A stretch of 37,474 nt of DNA from Arthrobacter sp. AK04 (GTDB taxonomy: Bacteria > Actinomycetota > Actinomycetes > Actinomycetales > Micrococcaceae). The stretch covers positions 1 to 37,474 of the forward strand of contig NZ_JAJOMC010000048.1 in NCBI RefSeq assembly GCF_021129155.1, written 5' to 3'. Positions 8,528 through 15,697 of the stretch are shown here, in pieces. The notes beneath the pieces are model-generated. The model made no database searches, had not been told where the DNA came from, and worked only from the letters and a program-made list of their open reading frames with translations. Made by a program: the position numbers and the translations under genes. Each line of letters begins with the position of its first letter. Position 1 is the first letter of the stretch.

Positions 8528-8540
8528 TCCATACTGTGAA
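8528..8540. promoter_or_regulatory. Candidate IclR operator 2 (weak)
   Basis: TCCAT-ACT-GTGAA is a degenerate version of the same TCCAY-N3-RTGRA pattern, exactly 30 bp from operator 1 and 90 bp from operator 3. Confidence 0.3.
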
Positions 8541-8570
8541 GAAGGCGGTTTTCCGGCATGAATTCGCTCC

Positions 8571-8599
8571 TTGACAGCTTTGATGAACCCTCGTAGTGT
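8571..8599 (+). promoter_or_regulatory. Promoter of the CoA-transferase/thiolase operon
   Basis: A perfect -35 TTGACA (8571-8576), a 17-nt spacer and TAGTGT (8594-8599) form a near-consensus housekeeping promoter. Transcription should begin near 8606, giving a ~54-nt leader. Confidence 0.7.
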
Positions 8600-8617
8600 C
8601 CACTGCCAGAACCCTTG

Positions 8618-8630
8618 TCCACAAAGTGGA
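8618..8630. promoter_or_regulatory. Candidate IclR operator 3
   Basis: TCCAC-AAA-GTGGA is a perfect 13-bp palindrome at about +12 to +24 of the predicted transcript, where a bound repressor would block the polymerase. Confidence 0.55.
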
Positions 8631-8659
8631 TGACCCCGGATGCTCGATGAGGAGACGTC

Positions 8660-9391
8660 ATGACAAAGCTTCAACCCACTGCCGCGGCTGCACTGGAAGG
8701 CGTACTGCAGGACGGCATGACACTCGCGGTGGGCGGGTTCGGCCTGAGCGGAATCCCCGCCGACCTGATTGAGGCCGTTCGCGACTCGGGGGTAAAGGAC
8801 CTGACGGTGGTCTCGAACAACATGGGCGTGGACGGCAAGGGCCTGGGCATCCTGATCGATGCGGGCCGGGTGCGCAAGGTCATTGCCAGCTATGTGGGCG
8901 AGAACAAGCTGTTTGCTGAGCAGTACCTGGCCGGCAGGCTGGAGGTGGAGTTCACGCCGCAGGGCACCCTGGCCGAACGGCTCCGCGCTGGCGGTGCCGG
9001 CATCCCCGCCTTCTACACCAGGACCGGGGTGGGCACACTGGTTGCCGAAGGCAAGCCGCACGAGGTGTTCGACGGCGAAACGTACGTCCGCGAACGCGCC
9101 ATCCGTGCCGACGTCGCGCTTGTCCATGCGCACACCGCGGACGCGGACGGGAACCTCGTTTACCGCTACACCGCCCGGAACTTCAACCCCGTTGTTGCCA
9201 CCGCCGGCGTCCTGACCGTCGCCGAAGCGGAAGTGGTTGTGGAACCGGGCCAACTGGATCCCAACCACATCGTCACCCCCGGCGTGTACGTACAGCGCCT
9301 CGTACAGGCCAGCAGCCGGGTCAAGGACATCGAACAGCGCACGGTGCGTCCGGCCGCAGGCCGCCCCGCGCCCGAAGCCGTACCGGCCTGA
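8660..9391 (+). CDS. scoA: 3-oxoacid CoA-transferase, subunit A
   Basis: This is the alpha subunit of a family I CoA-transferase, which moves CoA from succinyl-CoA (or another donor) to a 3-oxo acid such as acetoacetate or 3-oxoadipate. The subunit signature Gly-Gly-Phe-Gly-Leu-Ser-Gly-Ile-Pro is at 25-33 in 243 residues. The conserved Ala-His-Thr-Ala-Asp-Ala-Asp-Gly-Asn-Leu and Tyr-Arg-Tyr-Thr-Ala-Arg-Asn-Phe-Asn-Pro blocks follow at about 155-176. GAGGAG lies just upstream of the ATG. It is the first gene of an IclR-linked operon with subunit B and a thiolase. PcaI/PcaJ (3-oxoadipate) are close relatives, so the substrate is open. Confidence 0.92.
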   Translation: MTKLQPTAAAALEGVLQDGMTLAVGGFGLSGIPADLIEAVRDSGVKDLTVVSNNMGVDGKGLGILIDAGRVRKVIASYVGENKLFAEQYLAGRLEVEFTPQGTLAERLRAGGAGIPAFYTRTGVGTLVAEGKPHEVFDGETYVRERAIRADVALVHAHTADADGNLVYRYTARNFNPVVATAGVLTVAEAEVVVEPGQLDPNHIVTPGVYVQRLVQASSRVKDIEQRTVRPAAGRPAPEAVPA

Positions 9392-9423
9392 CCGCTACCC
9401 TACTTACCTGAAGGAGAACCCCC

Positions 9424-10122
9424 ATGGCCTGGATCAGGGATGAAATGGCTGCGATCGCGGCCGAGGAACTGAACGACGGCGACTACGTGAACCTGGGGAT
9501 CGGTATTCCCACGCTGGTGGCCAACAACCTGCCGGACGCCGTGCGGGTGGTGCTGCAGAGCGAGAACGGCCTGCTGGGCATGGGGCCCTTCCCCTATGAG
9601 GGCGAGGAGGACGCCGACCTGATCAACGCCGGCAAGCAGACCGTCACCGTGCTGCCCGGCGGCAGTATCTTCGACTCGGCCACGTCCTTCGGCATGATCC
9701 GCGGCGGGCACGTCAAAGTAGCCATCCTGGGGGCTATGCAGGTCTCAGGCAGCGGGGACCTGGCCAACTGGACCATCCCCGGCAAAATGGTCAAGGGCAT
9801 GGGCGGAGCCATGGACCTCGTGGCCGGGACGCCCCGCGTGGTGGTCCTCACCGAGCACAACGCCAAGGACGGCAGCGCCAAAATTGTGCGGGAATGCACG
9901 CTTCCCCTGACCGGGCTCGGGGTGGTGGACCGGATCATCAGCGACCTCGCGGTGTTTGACCTCGTCAAGGGCGAGGCGGACACCGGCGAGGAAACAGGAG
10001 GGCGAAAGCTCATCCTCACCCGCCTTGCACCCGGAGTCACCGTTGAGGAAATCCGGGAGAAGACAGAGGCGGAATTCTCGGTGGCGCTGGCGGAACCAGC
10101 CTTAGAAGGAACTACGGCATGA
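9424..10122 (+). CDS. scoB: 3-oxoacid CoA-transferase, subunit B
   Basis: The beta subunit carries the catalytic glutamate: Ser-Glu-Asn-Gly at 46-49 (Glu47), which forms the CoA-thioester intermediate, preceded by the family motif Gly-Ile-Gly-Ile-Pro-Thr at 25-30. Its 232 residues are typical. AAGGAG lies 7 nt before the ATG, and 32 nt separate it from subunit A. Its stop codon overlaps the thiolase start in ATGA, so the two are translationally coupled. Together the subunits form the active heteromer. Confidence 0.93.
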   Translation: MAWIRDEMAAIAAEELNDGDYVNLGIGIPTLVANNLPDAVRVVLQSENGLLGMGPFPYEGEEDADLINAGKQTVTVLPGGSIFDSATSFGMIRGGHVKVAILGAMQVSGSGDLANWTIPGKMVKGMGGAMDLVAGTPRVVVLTEHNAKDGSAKIVRECTLPLTGLGVVDRIISDLAVFDLVKGEADTGEETGGRKLILTRLAPGVTVEEIREKTEAEFSVALAEPALEGTTA

Positions 10123-11309
10123 GCCTGCAGGAACAGTTCGGCAAGGATGTCCTGCTGACGGGCTGGGGGCACAGCCGGTTCGGCAAGCTGGCAGAGGAGA
10201 CCCTTGAGTCCCTGATCGTCCAGGTTGCCACCGAGGCCATTGCGAATGCCGGGATCGAGCCAGGCCAGATCGACGAAACCTACCTGGGCCAGTTCAACTC
10301 CGGCATGATGCCGCTGGCGTTCCCGTCGTCGCTGGCACTGCAGGTCTCGGCGGACCTTGCCAACGTTCCAGCAACGCGCGTGGAGAACGCCTGCGCCTCA
10401 GGCTCCGCCGCGTTCCAGCAGGGCACCAAATCCCTGCTCGCTGGTACGGCGAAAACGGTGCTGGTGATCGGTGCGGAAAAGATGACGCACGCCGGAGCCG
10501 ACGTGGTGGGCGCCGGCCTGCTGGGCGCGGACTACGACATGGCCGGCAAGTCCTCCACCACGGGCTTCACCGGACTCTTCGCCGACGTGGCCAAGCACTA
10601 CGGAAAGCGGTACGGCGATACAAACCTGGGGGATGTCCTGGGCTCCATCGCCGCCAAGAACCACCGCAACGGCGTGGACAACCCCTACGCCCAGCTCCGC
10701 AAGGACCTCGGCGAGGAGTTCTGCCGCACGGTCTCGGACAAGAACCCCCTGGTGGCCGATCCCCTGCGCCGCACGGACTGCTCCCCCGTCTCGGACGGGG
10801 CGGCCGCCGTCGTGCTGTCCACCTCCCCGGCCGGAGGTGCCGTTGCTCCGGTCCGGCTCGCCGGCTTTGGCCAGGCAAACGACTTCTTCCCGGCCTCCCG
10901 CCGCGACCCCGTGGCGTTCGAAGCTACCCGCGTCTCCTGGCAGCGCGCGCTGGCGATGGCCGGCGCCAGCCTGGCGGACCTGGACTTCGCCGAGGTCCAC
11001 GATTGCTTCACCATCGCGGAACTGCTCATGTACGAGGCCATGGGCCTGACCGGGCCAGGCCAGGGCGCCCGGGCCGTTGAAGAAGGCTGGGTGTACAAAG
11101 ACGGCAAGCTGCCTGTCAACGTCTCAGGCGGGCTGAAGGCCAAGGGCCACCCGGTTGGCGCCACGGGAGTATCGCAGCACGTCATCTCCGCGATGCAACT
11201 CACCGGAACCGCCGGTGAAATGCAGCTTGCCAACCCCCGCCGCGCCGCCGTCCAGAACATGGGCGGCGTGGGCATCGCCAACTACGTGAGCATCCTCGAA
11301 GCCGTCTAG
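10119..11309 (+). CDS. Thiolase (SCP2-like acetyl-CoA acyltransferase)
   Basis: The 396-residue thiolase has the acyl-accepting Cys92 in Glu-Asn-Ala-Cys-Ala-Ser-Gly-Ser. The later Glu-Val-His-Asp-Cys-Phe-Thr-Ile-Ala-Glu motif typical of SCP2/SCP-x-type thiolases replaces the Asn-Glu-Ala-Phe of classical ones. The Lys-Gly-His-Pro-Val-Gly-Ala-Thr-Gly motif follows. It is therefore not a standard PcaF 3-oxoadipyl-CoA thiolase. With the CoA-transferase it would activate and cleave a 3-oxo acid to acyl-CoA plus acetyl-CoA; ketone-body or side-chain degradation are both possible. It starts inside the stop of scoB. Confidence 0.9.
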   Translation: MSLQEQFGKDVLLTGWGHSRFGKLAEETLESLIVQVATEAIANAGIEPGQIDETYLGQFNSGMMPLAFPSSLALQVSADLANVPATRVENACASGSAAFQQGTKSLLAGTAKTVLVIGAEKMTHAGADVVGAGLLGADYDMAGKSSTTGFTGLFADVAKHYGKRYGDTNLGDVLGSIAAKNHRNGVDNPYAQLRKDLGEEFCRTVSDKNPLVADPLRRTDCSPVSDGAAAVVLSTSPAGGAVAPVRLAGFGQANDFFPASRRDPVAFEATRVSWQRALAMAGASLADLDFAEVHDCFTIAELLMYEAMGLTGPGQGARAVEEGWVYKDGKLPVNVSGGLKAKGHPVGATGVSQHVISAMQLTGTAGEMQLANPRRAAVQNMGGVGIANYVSILEAV

Positions 11310-11328
11310 GGGCACGCGGCCGTGCACC

Positions 11329-11412
11329 GCCGTCGTGGGCTGCTTTGAGGCCGGTTTCGGCTGGAACGAGCCTTAGCACCGGCGTTTCCGCGCCGATGTG
11401 CCCCACGACGGC
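11329..11412. terminator. Long-range inverted repeat between convergent genes
   Basis: GCCGTCGTGGG at 11329-11339 pairs perfectly with CCCACGACGGC at 11402-11412. The 62-nt interior holds smaller GC-rich hairpins. It fills the gap between the thiolase and ankyrin genes and may act as a two-way terminator; the large loop makes this uncertain. Confidence 0.4.
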
Positions 11413-11444
11413 TGGGATTGATACAGCCTGCGGCAGGCGGCCCC

Positions 11445-12176
11445 CTAGCCGCGGGACCGGATCAGGGCAGCGATCCCGGCGAAGCCCAGCCGTTCGGCGT
11501 TCTCCAATGCCGTCCTGCCCTCCCGGTCCGGGATGTTTGGATCGGCACCGGCGTCGAGGAGCAGCCGGACCACCTCCTGCTGCCGTGGGCCGCCGTTATT
11601 GAGCACAACGGCTTCCTGCATGGCCGTCCAGCCCAGGTTGTTGACGTGGTTGACCGGCACTCCGGCATCGATCAGGATCCGCACCGTCTCCACGTGGCCG
11701 TGTTCACTGGCAGGTATCAGCGCGGTGCCGCCGTACCGGTTGGTGCTGGCGACGTCCGCCCCCGCAGCCAACGTCAGCCGGAGCACGCCGTTGAACCCTT
11801 CAGCGCCCGCGTAGAGGAACGCCGAGTCCTGGATTGCGTCCTTGGCATTCACGTCGCCGCCGCGGCCTATCAGCTCACCAACCAGAAGTTGATTGTTGGA
11901 CTTGGCGGCGGCAATCAGCTCCTGGTCCAGCTGCGCCTGGGCTTCAGCGGAAAGCCTCGGCGGGGAGGCCGGCGGCGGAGTGGCCTGCGGTGGAGTGGCC
12001 GACGGCGGCGGCATCGGGTTTGTGGACCCGCTGGACGGGTGCGCGTCACCTGAGGCCAAGGCCGACGGCGGAGCAGCCGCCGGAGGCTGCGGTTCCCCGC
12101 TCCCCGCCTGGCACGCTGTCACTGACATGGCAAGGACAAGGACAAGGACCGAACTCAGGGTCCCGAACCACCGCAT
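11445..12176 (-). CDS. Ankyrin-repeat lipoprotein
   Basis: The 243-residue protein begins with a lipoprotein signal whose lipobox ends at Cys22 (Ser-Val-Thr-Ala-Cys), so it should be anchored outside the membrane. A Pro/Ala/Ser-rich linker runs to about residue 75. About four ankyrin repeats follow (83-240), with typical Gly-Gly-Thr-Ala-Leu-Ile-Pro-Ala-Ser-Glu-His-Gly-His and Leu-Leu-Leu-Asp-Ala-Gly-Ala-Asp-Pro-Asn elements, for protein binding. It starts 9 nt after the stop of the haem-binding protein gene, with no strong ribosome site, so translational coupling is likely. A periplasmic ankyrin protein (AnkB) supports catalase in Pseudomonas; a comparable role here is inference. Confidence 0.88.
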   Translation of the reverse strand: MRWFGTLSSVLVLVLAMSVTACQAGSGEPQPPAAAPPSALASGDAHPSSGSTNPMPPPSATPPQATPPPASPPRLSAEAQAQLDQELIAAAKSNNQLLVGELIGRGGDVNAKDAIQDSAFLYAGAEGFNGVLRLTLAAGADVASTNRYGGTALIPASEHGHVETVRILIDAGVPVNHVNNLGWTAMQEAVVLNNGGPRQQEVVRLLLDAGADPNIPDREGRTALENAERLGFAGIAALIRSRG

Positions 12177-12185
12177 GCGCCCAGC

Positions 12186-12755
12186 CTACTGGGCTGCGCC
12201 GGGCACCGCGATGGCATCCGCGCCGGCCGCCGCACAGGCCTCATCCAAGGCACCATCGGGAGCGCCGCCGACGCCGATGCCGGCCACCGAAACCCCGTTG
12301 ACCTTGAGGGGGACGCCGCCCGCAAGGAAAAGCGTGCCGGGAAGGTCGGCAATGCTGGGGCCGGTTCCGTTGATCCGCTTGGCAAGCTCACTGGTGGGGG
12401 TTCCGAAGGCCGCAGCAGTGTAGGCCTTCTGCCGGGCGGCCTCGATAGTGTGTTCGGCGGCGTTGTCCCCGCGCAGCAGCGCCTGCACTGTCCCGAAACG
12501 GTCCACCAGCGCCACCGTGACGAACGGCAGCTTGTCCGCCTGGCATTTAGCAAGTGCCGCCTGCACGGCCCGGGCAGAGGCGCCTGCCGATATGCGGTTT
12601 TGCTGCACGACGTTTTCCGGCACGGGCTGGATGTCTGCGGCAGGGACTGCTGCCGGAGCTGGACCGGGCCCGGCATTCGCGGCGGCCGTCACGCCGGCGG
12701 TGAGGGCAAGCGCACCGGCAGCTGCGGCGGCAAGGGCTTTTGTGGACTTCTTCAT
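12186..12755 (-). CDS. Secreted GlcG/HbpS-type haem-binding protein
   Basis: The 189-residue protein has a Sec signal (Met-Lys-Lys, then an Ala/Leu-rich core, cleavage near residue 28 after Ala-Asn-Ala) and one GlcG/HbpS domain (about 50-186). Domain marks are the Val-Ala-Leu-Val-Asp-Arg-Phe-Gly strand, the Ala-Arg-Gln-Lys-Ala-Tyr-Thr-Ala-Ala helix and the C-terminal Gly-Ile-Gly-Val-Gly-Gly-Ala-Pro-Asp segment. In Streptomyces reticuli HbpS binds haem outside the cell and controls the kinase SenS. This gene is likewise beside a SenS/SenR-like pair, divergently placed. Haem binding itself is not proven by sequence. Confidence 0.88.
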   Translation of the reverse strand: MKKSTKALAAAAAGALALTAGVTAAANAGPGPAPAAVPAADIQPVPENVVQQNRISAGASARAVQAALAKCQADKLPFVTVALVDRFGTVQALLRGDNAAEHTIEAARQKAYTAAAFGTPTSELAKRINGTGPSIADLPGTLFLAGGVPLKVNGVSVAGIGVGGAPDGALDEACAAAGADAIAVPGAAQ

Positions 12756-12832
12756 GGTGTTTCCTTCATGGGCAATGTTCGGTTCGGGTACGGTTCCATC
12801 CTTCCGGCGCCGGACGGCCCTGCCATCGGGCG

Positions 12833-12878
12833 TTTGGCTGTTACGTCCTGCGCCACAAGGCCAGCCGTATCAGCCAAA
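12833..12878. promoter_or_regulatory. Inverted repeat in the haem-binding protein / kinase intergenic region
   Basis: TTTGGCTG (12833-12840) and CAGCCAAA (12871-12878) form a perfect 8-bp inverted repeat about 30 bp apart. It lies in the 196-bp region between the divergent transcripts. It may be a binding site for the response regulator. No clear -35/-10 pair was seen in this region. Confidence 0.35.
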
Positions 12879-12951
12879 AGGCCGAGAGACGCGGGAAGGC
12901 GGGCGCAATAGCATTGTGGATAGCCTTGCCCCCACCTGAACCGGAAATCCC

Positions 12952-14208
12952 ATGCCTACCCGAGCCTCCGCCCGTACCCCTGACGACGCCATCGTGGAGG
13001 GCCCGGCCCCGTCCGCCGGCACGGACTCCGCCCCTACGGCTCCGGGCCGTGCCCCCTTGGCCGGCATCGACATAGCCGTACATCTTGGGTTCGCCGTGCT
13101 CCTGGTGGCCTCGCTGGTCCGGTACGTCATGCGGCACAGCCCCGCTGACAACCTCATGGTCCTCGGCCTTGCCGCAGCCGCCTGCCTGCTGTACGCCGTC
13201 GTTGCAGTGCTGGCCCGGCGGGCGCGGCCCGGAGTGCCGTGGATGGTTGCCCTGGTGGCAGTCTGGGCTGTCCTGGTGGTCGCTGCACCGAGCTTTGCCT
13301 GGTGCTCGTTTGCGCTCTTCTTCCTCAGCCGGAGCGCCCTGGCAGGCGCCGCGGCCTACACCGCAGCAGGGGTTACAGCCGCAGCCACTGCTGCCGGCCT
13401 GTTCCGGATGAGCAATGGCACGGACCTGGCGATGCTCCTCGGGCCCGTGGCAGTGGGGGTCATGCTGACGCTGATCTATGACCGGATCCAGCATGACGCC
13501 GAGGAGCAGCGCCGCCTGCACGCCGAGGTCTCCCTGGCCCAGGGACAGCTGGCAGCCAGTGAACGCCGCGCCGGCACCATTGCCGAACGGGAGCGGGTTT
13601 CCCGGGAAATCCACGATACCGTGACCCAGGGACTGGCCAGCAGCCTGCTGCTGCTCGAAGCGTCAGGGCGGTCGTGGCCGAACGGTTCAGCGCGGGCCGG
13701 CCTCCTTGAAGCCACTGCGCTGCTGCGGAACAACCTGGCCGAAACCCGCGCCCTGGTGCACGAGCTCGCCTCTCCCGGGCTGGAGGGCTCCCCGCTTCCT
13801 GACGCGCTGCTCCTCGCGGCCCGGCAGTACGTCCCCGAAGCCCGGCTCCTGGTGACCGGCGAGCCCCGGCCCGTCCCCGCCGAACTCCGGCACGCCCTGC
13901 TGCGGGTGGTGCAGAGCGCTGCCTCCAACATCCGGCTGCACGCCTCTGCCGCCGCCGTCACCGTGACAATCGGATTCCTTCCGGAGGCGGTCACCCTGGA
14001 TGTTTACGACGACGGCGGGGGCTTTGATCCGGCGGCGGCAGCAGCGCCGTCGAACGTTGGCGGCTATGGGTTACGCGCCATGCGGCAGCGGGTGGAGCAG
14101 CTGGGCGGCACCTTCTCCGTGCAAAGCGCACCCGGGGAAGGGACCATCGTTGCAGCACAGCTGCCGGTGCCCTCCGACGGGCACCGCGCACAGGGAACAC
14201 CGGCATGA
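12952..14208 (+). CDS. Sensor histidine kinase, SenS/NarX-DegS type
   Basis: The 418-residue kinase has a hydrophilic N-terminal tail (1-35) and a membrane sensor of about five or six segments (38-180). A coiled-coil linker and the HisKA_3 dimerisation box follow, with Arg-Glu-Ile-His-Asp-Thr (phospho-acceptor His221). The ATP-binding domain has Asp-Asp-Gly-Gly-Gly-Phe-Asp and Gly-Gly-Tyr-Gly-Leu-Arg-Ala-Met motifs. The N box reads Gln-Ser-Ala-Ala-Ser-Asn, so the usual Glu is replaced, which I believe also occurs in other actinobacterial kinases of this class. It overlaps the response-regulator start (ATGA) and is divergent from the HbpS-like gene, its likely extracellular partner. Confidence 0.92.
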   Translation: MPTRASARTPDDAIVEGPAPSAGTDSAPTAPGRAPLAGIDIAVHLGFAVLLVASLVRYVMRHSPADNLMVLGLAAAACLLYAVVAVLARRARPGVPWMVALVAVWAVLVVAAPSFAWCSFALFFLSRSALAGAAAYTAAGVTAAATAAGLFRMSNGTDLAMLLGPVAVGVMLTLIYDRIQHDAEEQRRLHAEVSLAQGQLAASERRAGTIAERERVSREIHDTVTQGLASSLLLLEASGRSWPNGSARAGLLEATALLRNNLAETRALVHELASPGLEGSPLPDALLLAARQYVPEARLLVTGEPRPVPAELRHALLRVVQSAASNIRLHASAAAVTVTIGFLPEAVTLDVYDDGGGFDPAAAAAPSNVGGYGLRAMRQRVEQLGGTFSVQSAPGEGTIVAAQLPVPSDGHRAQGTPA

Positions 14209-14831
14209 GCCCGATCACGGTGCTGCTGGTGGACGACCACCTGGTGGTGAGAAGCGGGCTGCGGGCCCTGCTGGGAACGCAGCCGGACCTCCACGTCATT
14301 GCCGAGGCCGCATCCGGGGAAGAAGCCATGGACCGGGTCCAGGAGCGTTCCCCCGACGTGGTGGTCATGGACCTCGCCATGGGTGCCGGGATGGACGGAA
14401 TTGAGGCAATCCGAAAAATCCGCGAGCGCAACCGAAGCCAGGCGATCCTGGTTTTCACAACGTACGACTCGGACGCGGACATCGTACGGGCGGTGGATGC
14501 CGGCGCCATGGGATACCTCTTGAAGGATGCCGCGCCCGAGGAAATTTTTTCCGCCATCCGCGGTGCCGTACAAGGCAAGAGCGTCATGAGCCCGCCGGTG
14601 GCATCGCGGTTGTTCCAGCAGCTGCGCAATCCCGAAGAAATCCTCACTCCGCGTGAGGCAGAACTGCTGAGCCTCCTCACCGAAGGGCTTAGCAACCGCG
14701 AACTGGGCCGGCGCCTTTTCATCTCCGAAGCCACCGTAAAAACGCATCTTGCCCACATCTACGCCAAGCTCGGGGTTGAGACCAGGGCGGCCGCAATAGC
14801 CACCGCAATCCGCCGCGAAGGGATGCGCTGA
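14205..14831 (+). CDS. NarL/LuxR-family response regulator (SenR-like)
   Basis: The 208-residue regulator has a receiver domain with Asp10-Asp11, the phosphorylation site Asp56 (Val-Val-Met-Asp-Leu-Ala-Met) and Lys107 in Tyr-Leu-Leu-Lys-Asp-Ala. A C-terminal LuxR-type helix-turn-helix (about 145-205) follows, with Leu-Thr-Pro-Arg-Glu-Ala-Glu-Leu-Leu and Ile-Ser-Glu-Ala-Thr-Val-Lys-Thr-His. It is translated from the ATGA overlap with the kinase gene. By analogy with SenR it should control the neighbouring haem-binding protein operon and perhaps peroxide-defence genes elsewhere. Confidence 0.95.
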   Translation: MSPITVLLVDDHLVVRSGLRALLGTQPDLHVIAEAASGEEAMDRVQERSPDVVVMDLAMGAGMDGIEAIRKIRERNRSQAILVFTTYDSDADIVRAVDAGAMGYLLKDAAPEEIFSAIRGAVQGKSVMSPPVASRLFQQLRNPEEILTPREAELLSLLTEGLSNRELGRRLFISEATVKTHLAHIYAKLGVETRAAAIATAIRREGMR

Positions 14832-14854
14832 CCTCGCCAAATGTTGCCTAACCC

Positions 14855-14883
14855 TTGCAAGCACGGCCTGCGCCCCGTACGTT
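14855..14883 (+). promoter_or_regulatory. Candidate promoter of the cold-shock gene
   Basis: TTGCAA (14855-14860), a 17-nt spacer and TACGTT (14878-14883) predict a start near 14890. The resulting ~75-nt leader is of the kind many csp genes use for temperature-dependent translation. Confidence 0.5.
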
Positions 14884-14964
14884 GGGGACTGCGGGGGACG
14901 TTCTCCTCGCACTCCGGGCCGATGGCACGGGGAGAGAATCAGAGTCACACGAAGGAATGCAGCC

Positions 14965-15168
14965 ATGGCAACAGGCACAGTTAAATGGTTCAACGCCGAA
15001 AAGGGTTTTGGCTTCATTGCCCCCGATGACGGGTCCGCTGACGTTTTCGCCCACTACTCCGCAATCGCCAGCAGCGGATACCGCTCACTCGATGAGAACC
15101 AGAAGGTTGAATTCGATGTGACCCAGGGCCCCAAGGGCCCGCAGGCGGAGAACATCCGCCCGCTCTAA
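14965..15168 (+). CDS. cspA: Cold-shock protein (CspA family)
   Basis: This is a 67-residue single OB-fold nucleic-acid chaperone. RNP1 is Lys-Gly-Phe-Gly-Phe-Ile at 13-18 and RNP2 is Val-Phe-Ala-His-Tyr-Ser at 27-32; Trp8 and the Gly-Pro-Lys-Gly-Pro-Gln-Ala end are also typical. It melts RNA secondary structure in the cytoplasm. GAAGGAA lies about 8 nt before the ATG. It is transcribed alone, with its own promoter and a strong terminator downstream. Whether it is cold-induced or constitutive is not visible. Confidence 0.97.
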   Translation: MATGTVKWFNAEKGFGFIAPDDGSADVFAHYSAIASSGYRSLDENQKVEFDVTQGPKGPQAENIRPL

Positions 15169-15213
15169 GGCTTAGGTGACCGCCGGCCCGCGCCGGCGGA
15201 ACCCCGTATCCTG

Positions 15214-15257
15214 CAGCGGCTTCTCCAGCATTTTGCTGGAGGGGCCGCTGTTTTATT
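15214..15257 (+). terminator. Strong intrinsic terminator of the cold-shock gene
   Basis: A 17-bp stem (15214-15230 with 15234-15250, two G-U pairs) with a TTT loop is followed directly by TTTTATT. This is the clearest Rho-independent terminator in the window. Confidence 0.9.
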
Positions 15258-15310
15258 GCCCCCTCCCCTGACCACCAACCCTTGCGGTTCGGATTTGGGA
15301 CAATTGGAGG

Positions 15311-15664
15311 GTGACGGGACAGGACCAGGACCCTTGGGAAGAGTTCGACAGACTGGGGCCGGGCGCGCCCGACAGGGTCCCCGGGCACCCCGGCGGTGAA
15401 CCCCTGGGCTTCGGGTTCCGGACCGGCGTCCGCAGCGCGCGCGTCGCCGTCGGATTTGCCGTTTACACGCTTGCGCTGGGAACTGTCCTGGCGGTGACCG
15501 GATGCATTGTCTTCGCTGCACGGGGGCAGTGGCTGCTCGTGGGCCTGATGCTGGCCATCGAGGCAGTGTTCATTTTCTCCTTCAGGCGCCTCGTGGCGCA
15601 GGCCCGGAACCGCTCCGGACACCGCCGTCCACGGGGTCACGGCTTCCCGGAAAAACCTGCTTGA
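15311..15664 (+). CDS. Small two-segment membrane protein, function unknown
   Basis: The 117-residue protein has an acidic, Gly/Pro-rich N-terminus (1-40), two hydrophobic segments (about 45-70 and 73-91) and a basic C-terminal tail, so both ends are probably cytoplasmic. I do not recognise a family. The GTG start has GGAGG touching it, too close for a normal ribosome site. A GACAAT box 6 nt upstream could give a leaderless transcript, so the start is uncertain. The stop codon lies inside the -35 of the following MerR-type gene. Confidence 0.65.
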   Translation: MTGQDQDPWEEFDRLGPGAPDRVPGHPGGEPLGFGFRTGVRSARVAVGFAVYTLALGTVLAVTGCIVFAARGQWLLVGLMLAIEAVFIFSFRRLVAQARNRSGHRRPRGHGFPEKPA

Positions 15665-15691
15665 CCTTGACGCAGCGTCAACCCCTACGCT
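15661..15691 (+). promoter_or_regulatory. MerR-type promoter with palindromic operator
   Basis: TTGACC (15661-15666) and TACGCT (15686-15691) are 19 bp apart, the over-long spacer that MerR activators correct by twisting DNA. The perfect palindrome TTGACGCAGCGTCAA (15667-15681) lies in the spacer. The -10 ends 6 nt before the ATG, so the autoregulated transcript is probably leaderless. Confidence 0.85.
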
Positions 15692-15697
15692 CGGAGC

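Noticed and set aside
13900..13960. Kinase N box lacking the usual Glu, as a sign of a dead kinase
   Set aside because: I believe related actinobacterial kinases of the NarL class also show this substitution, and the other ATP-binding motifs are intact.
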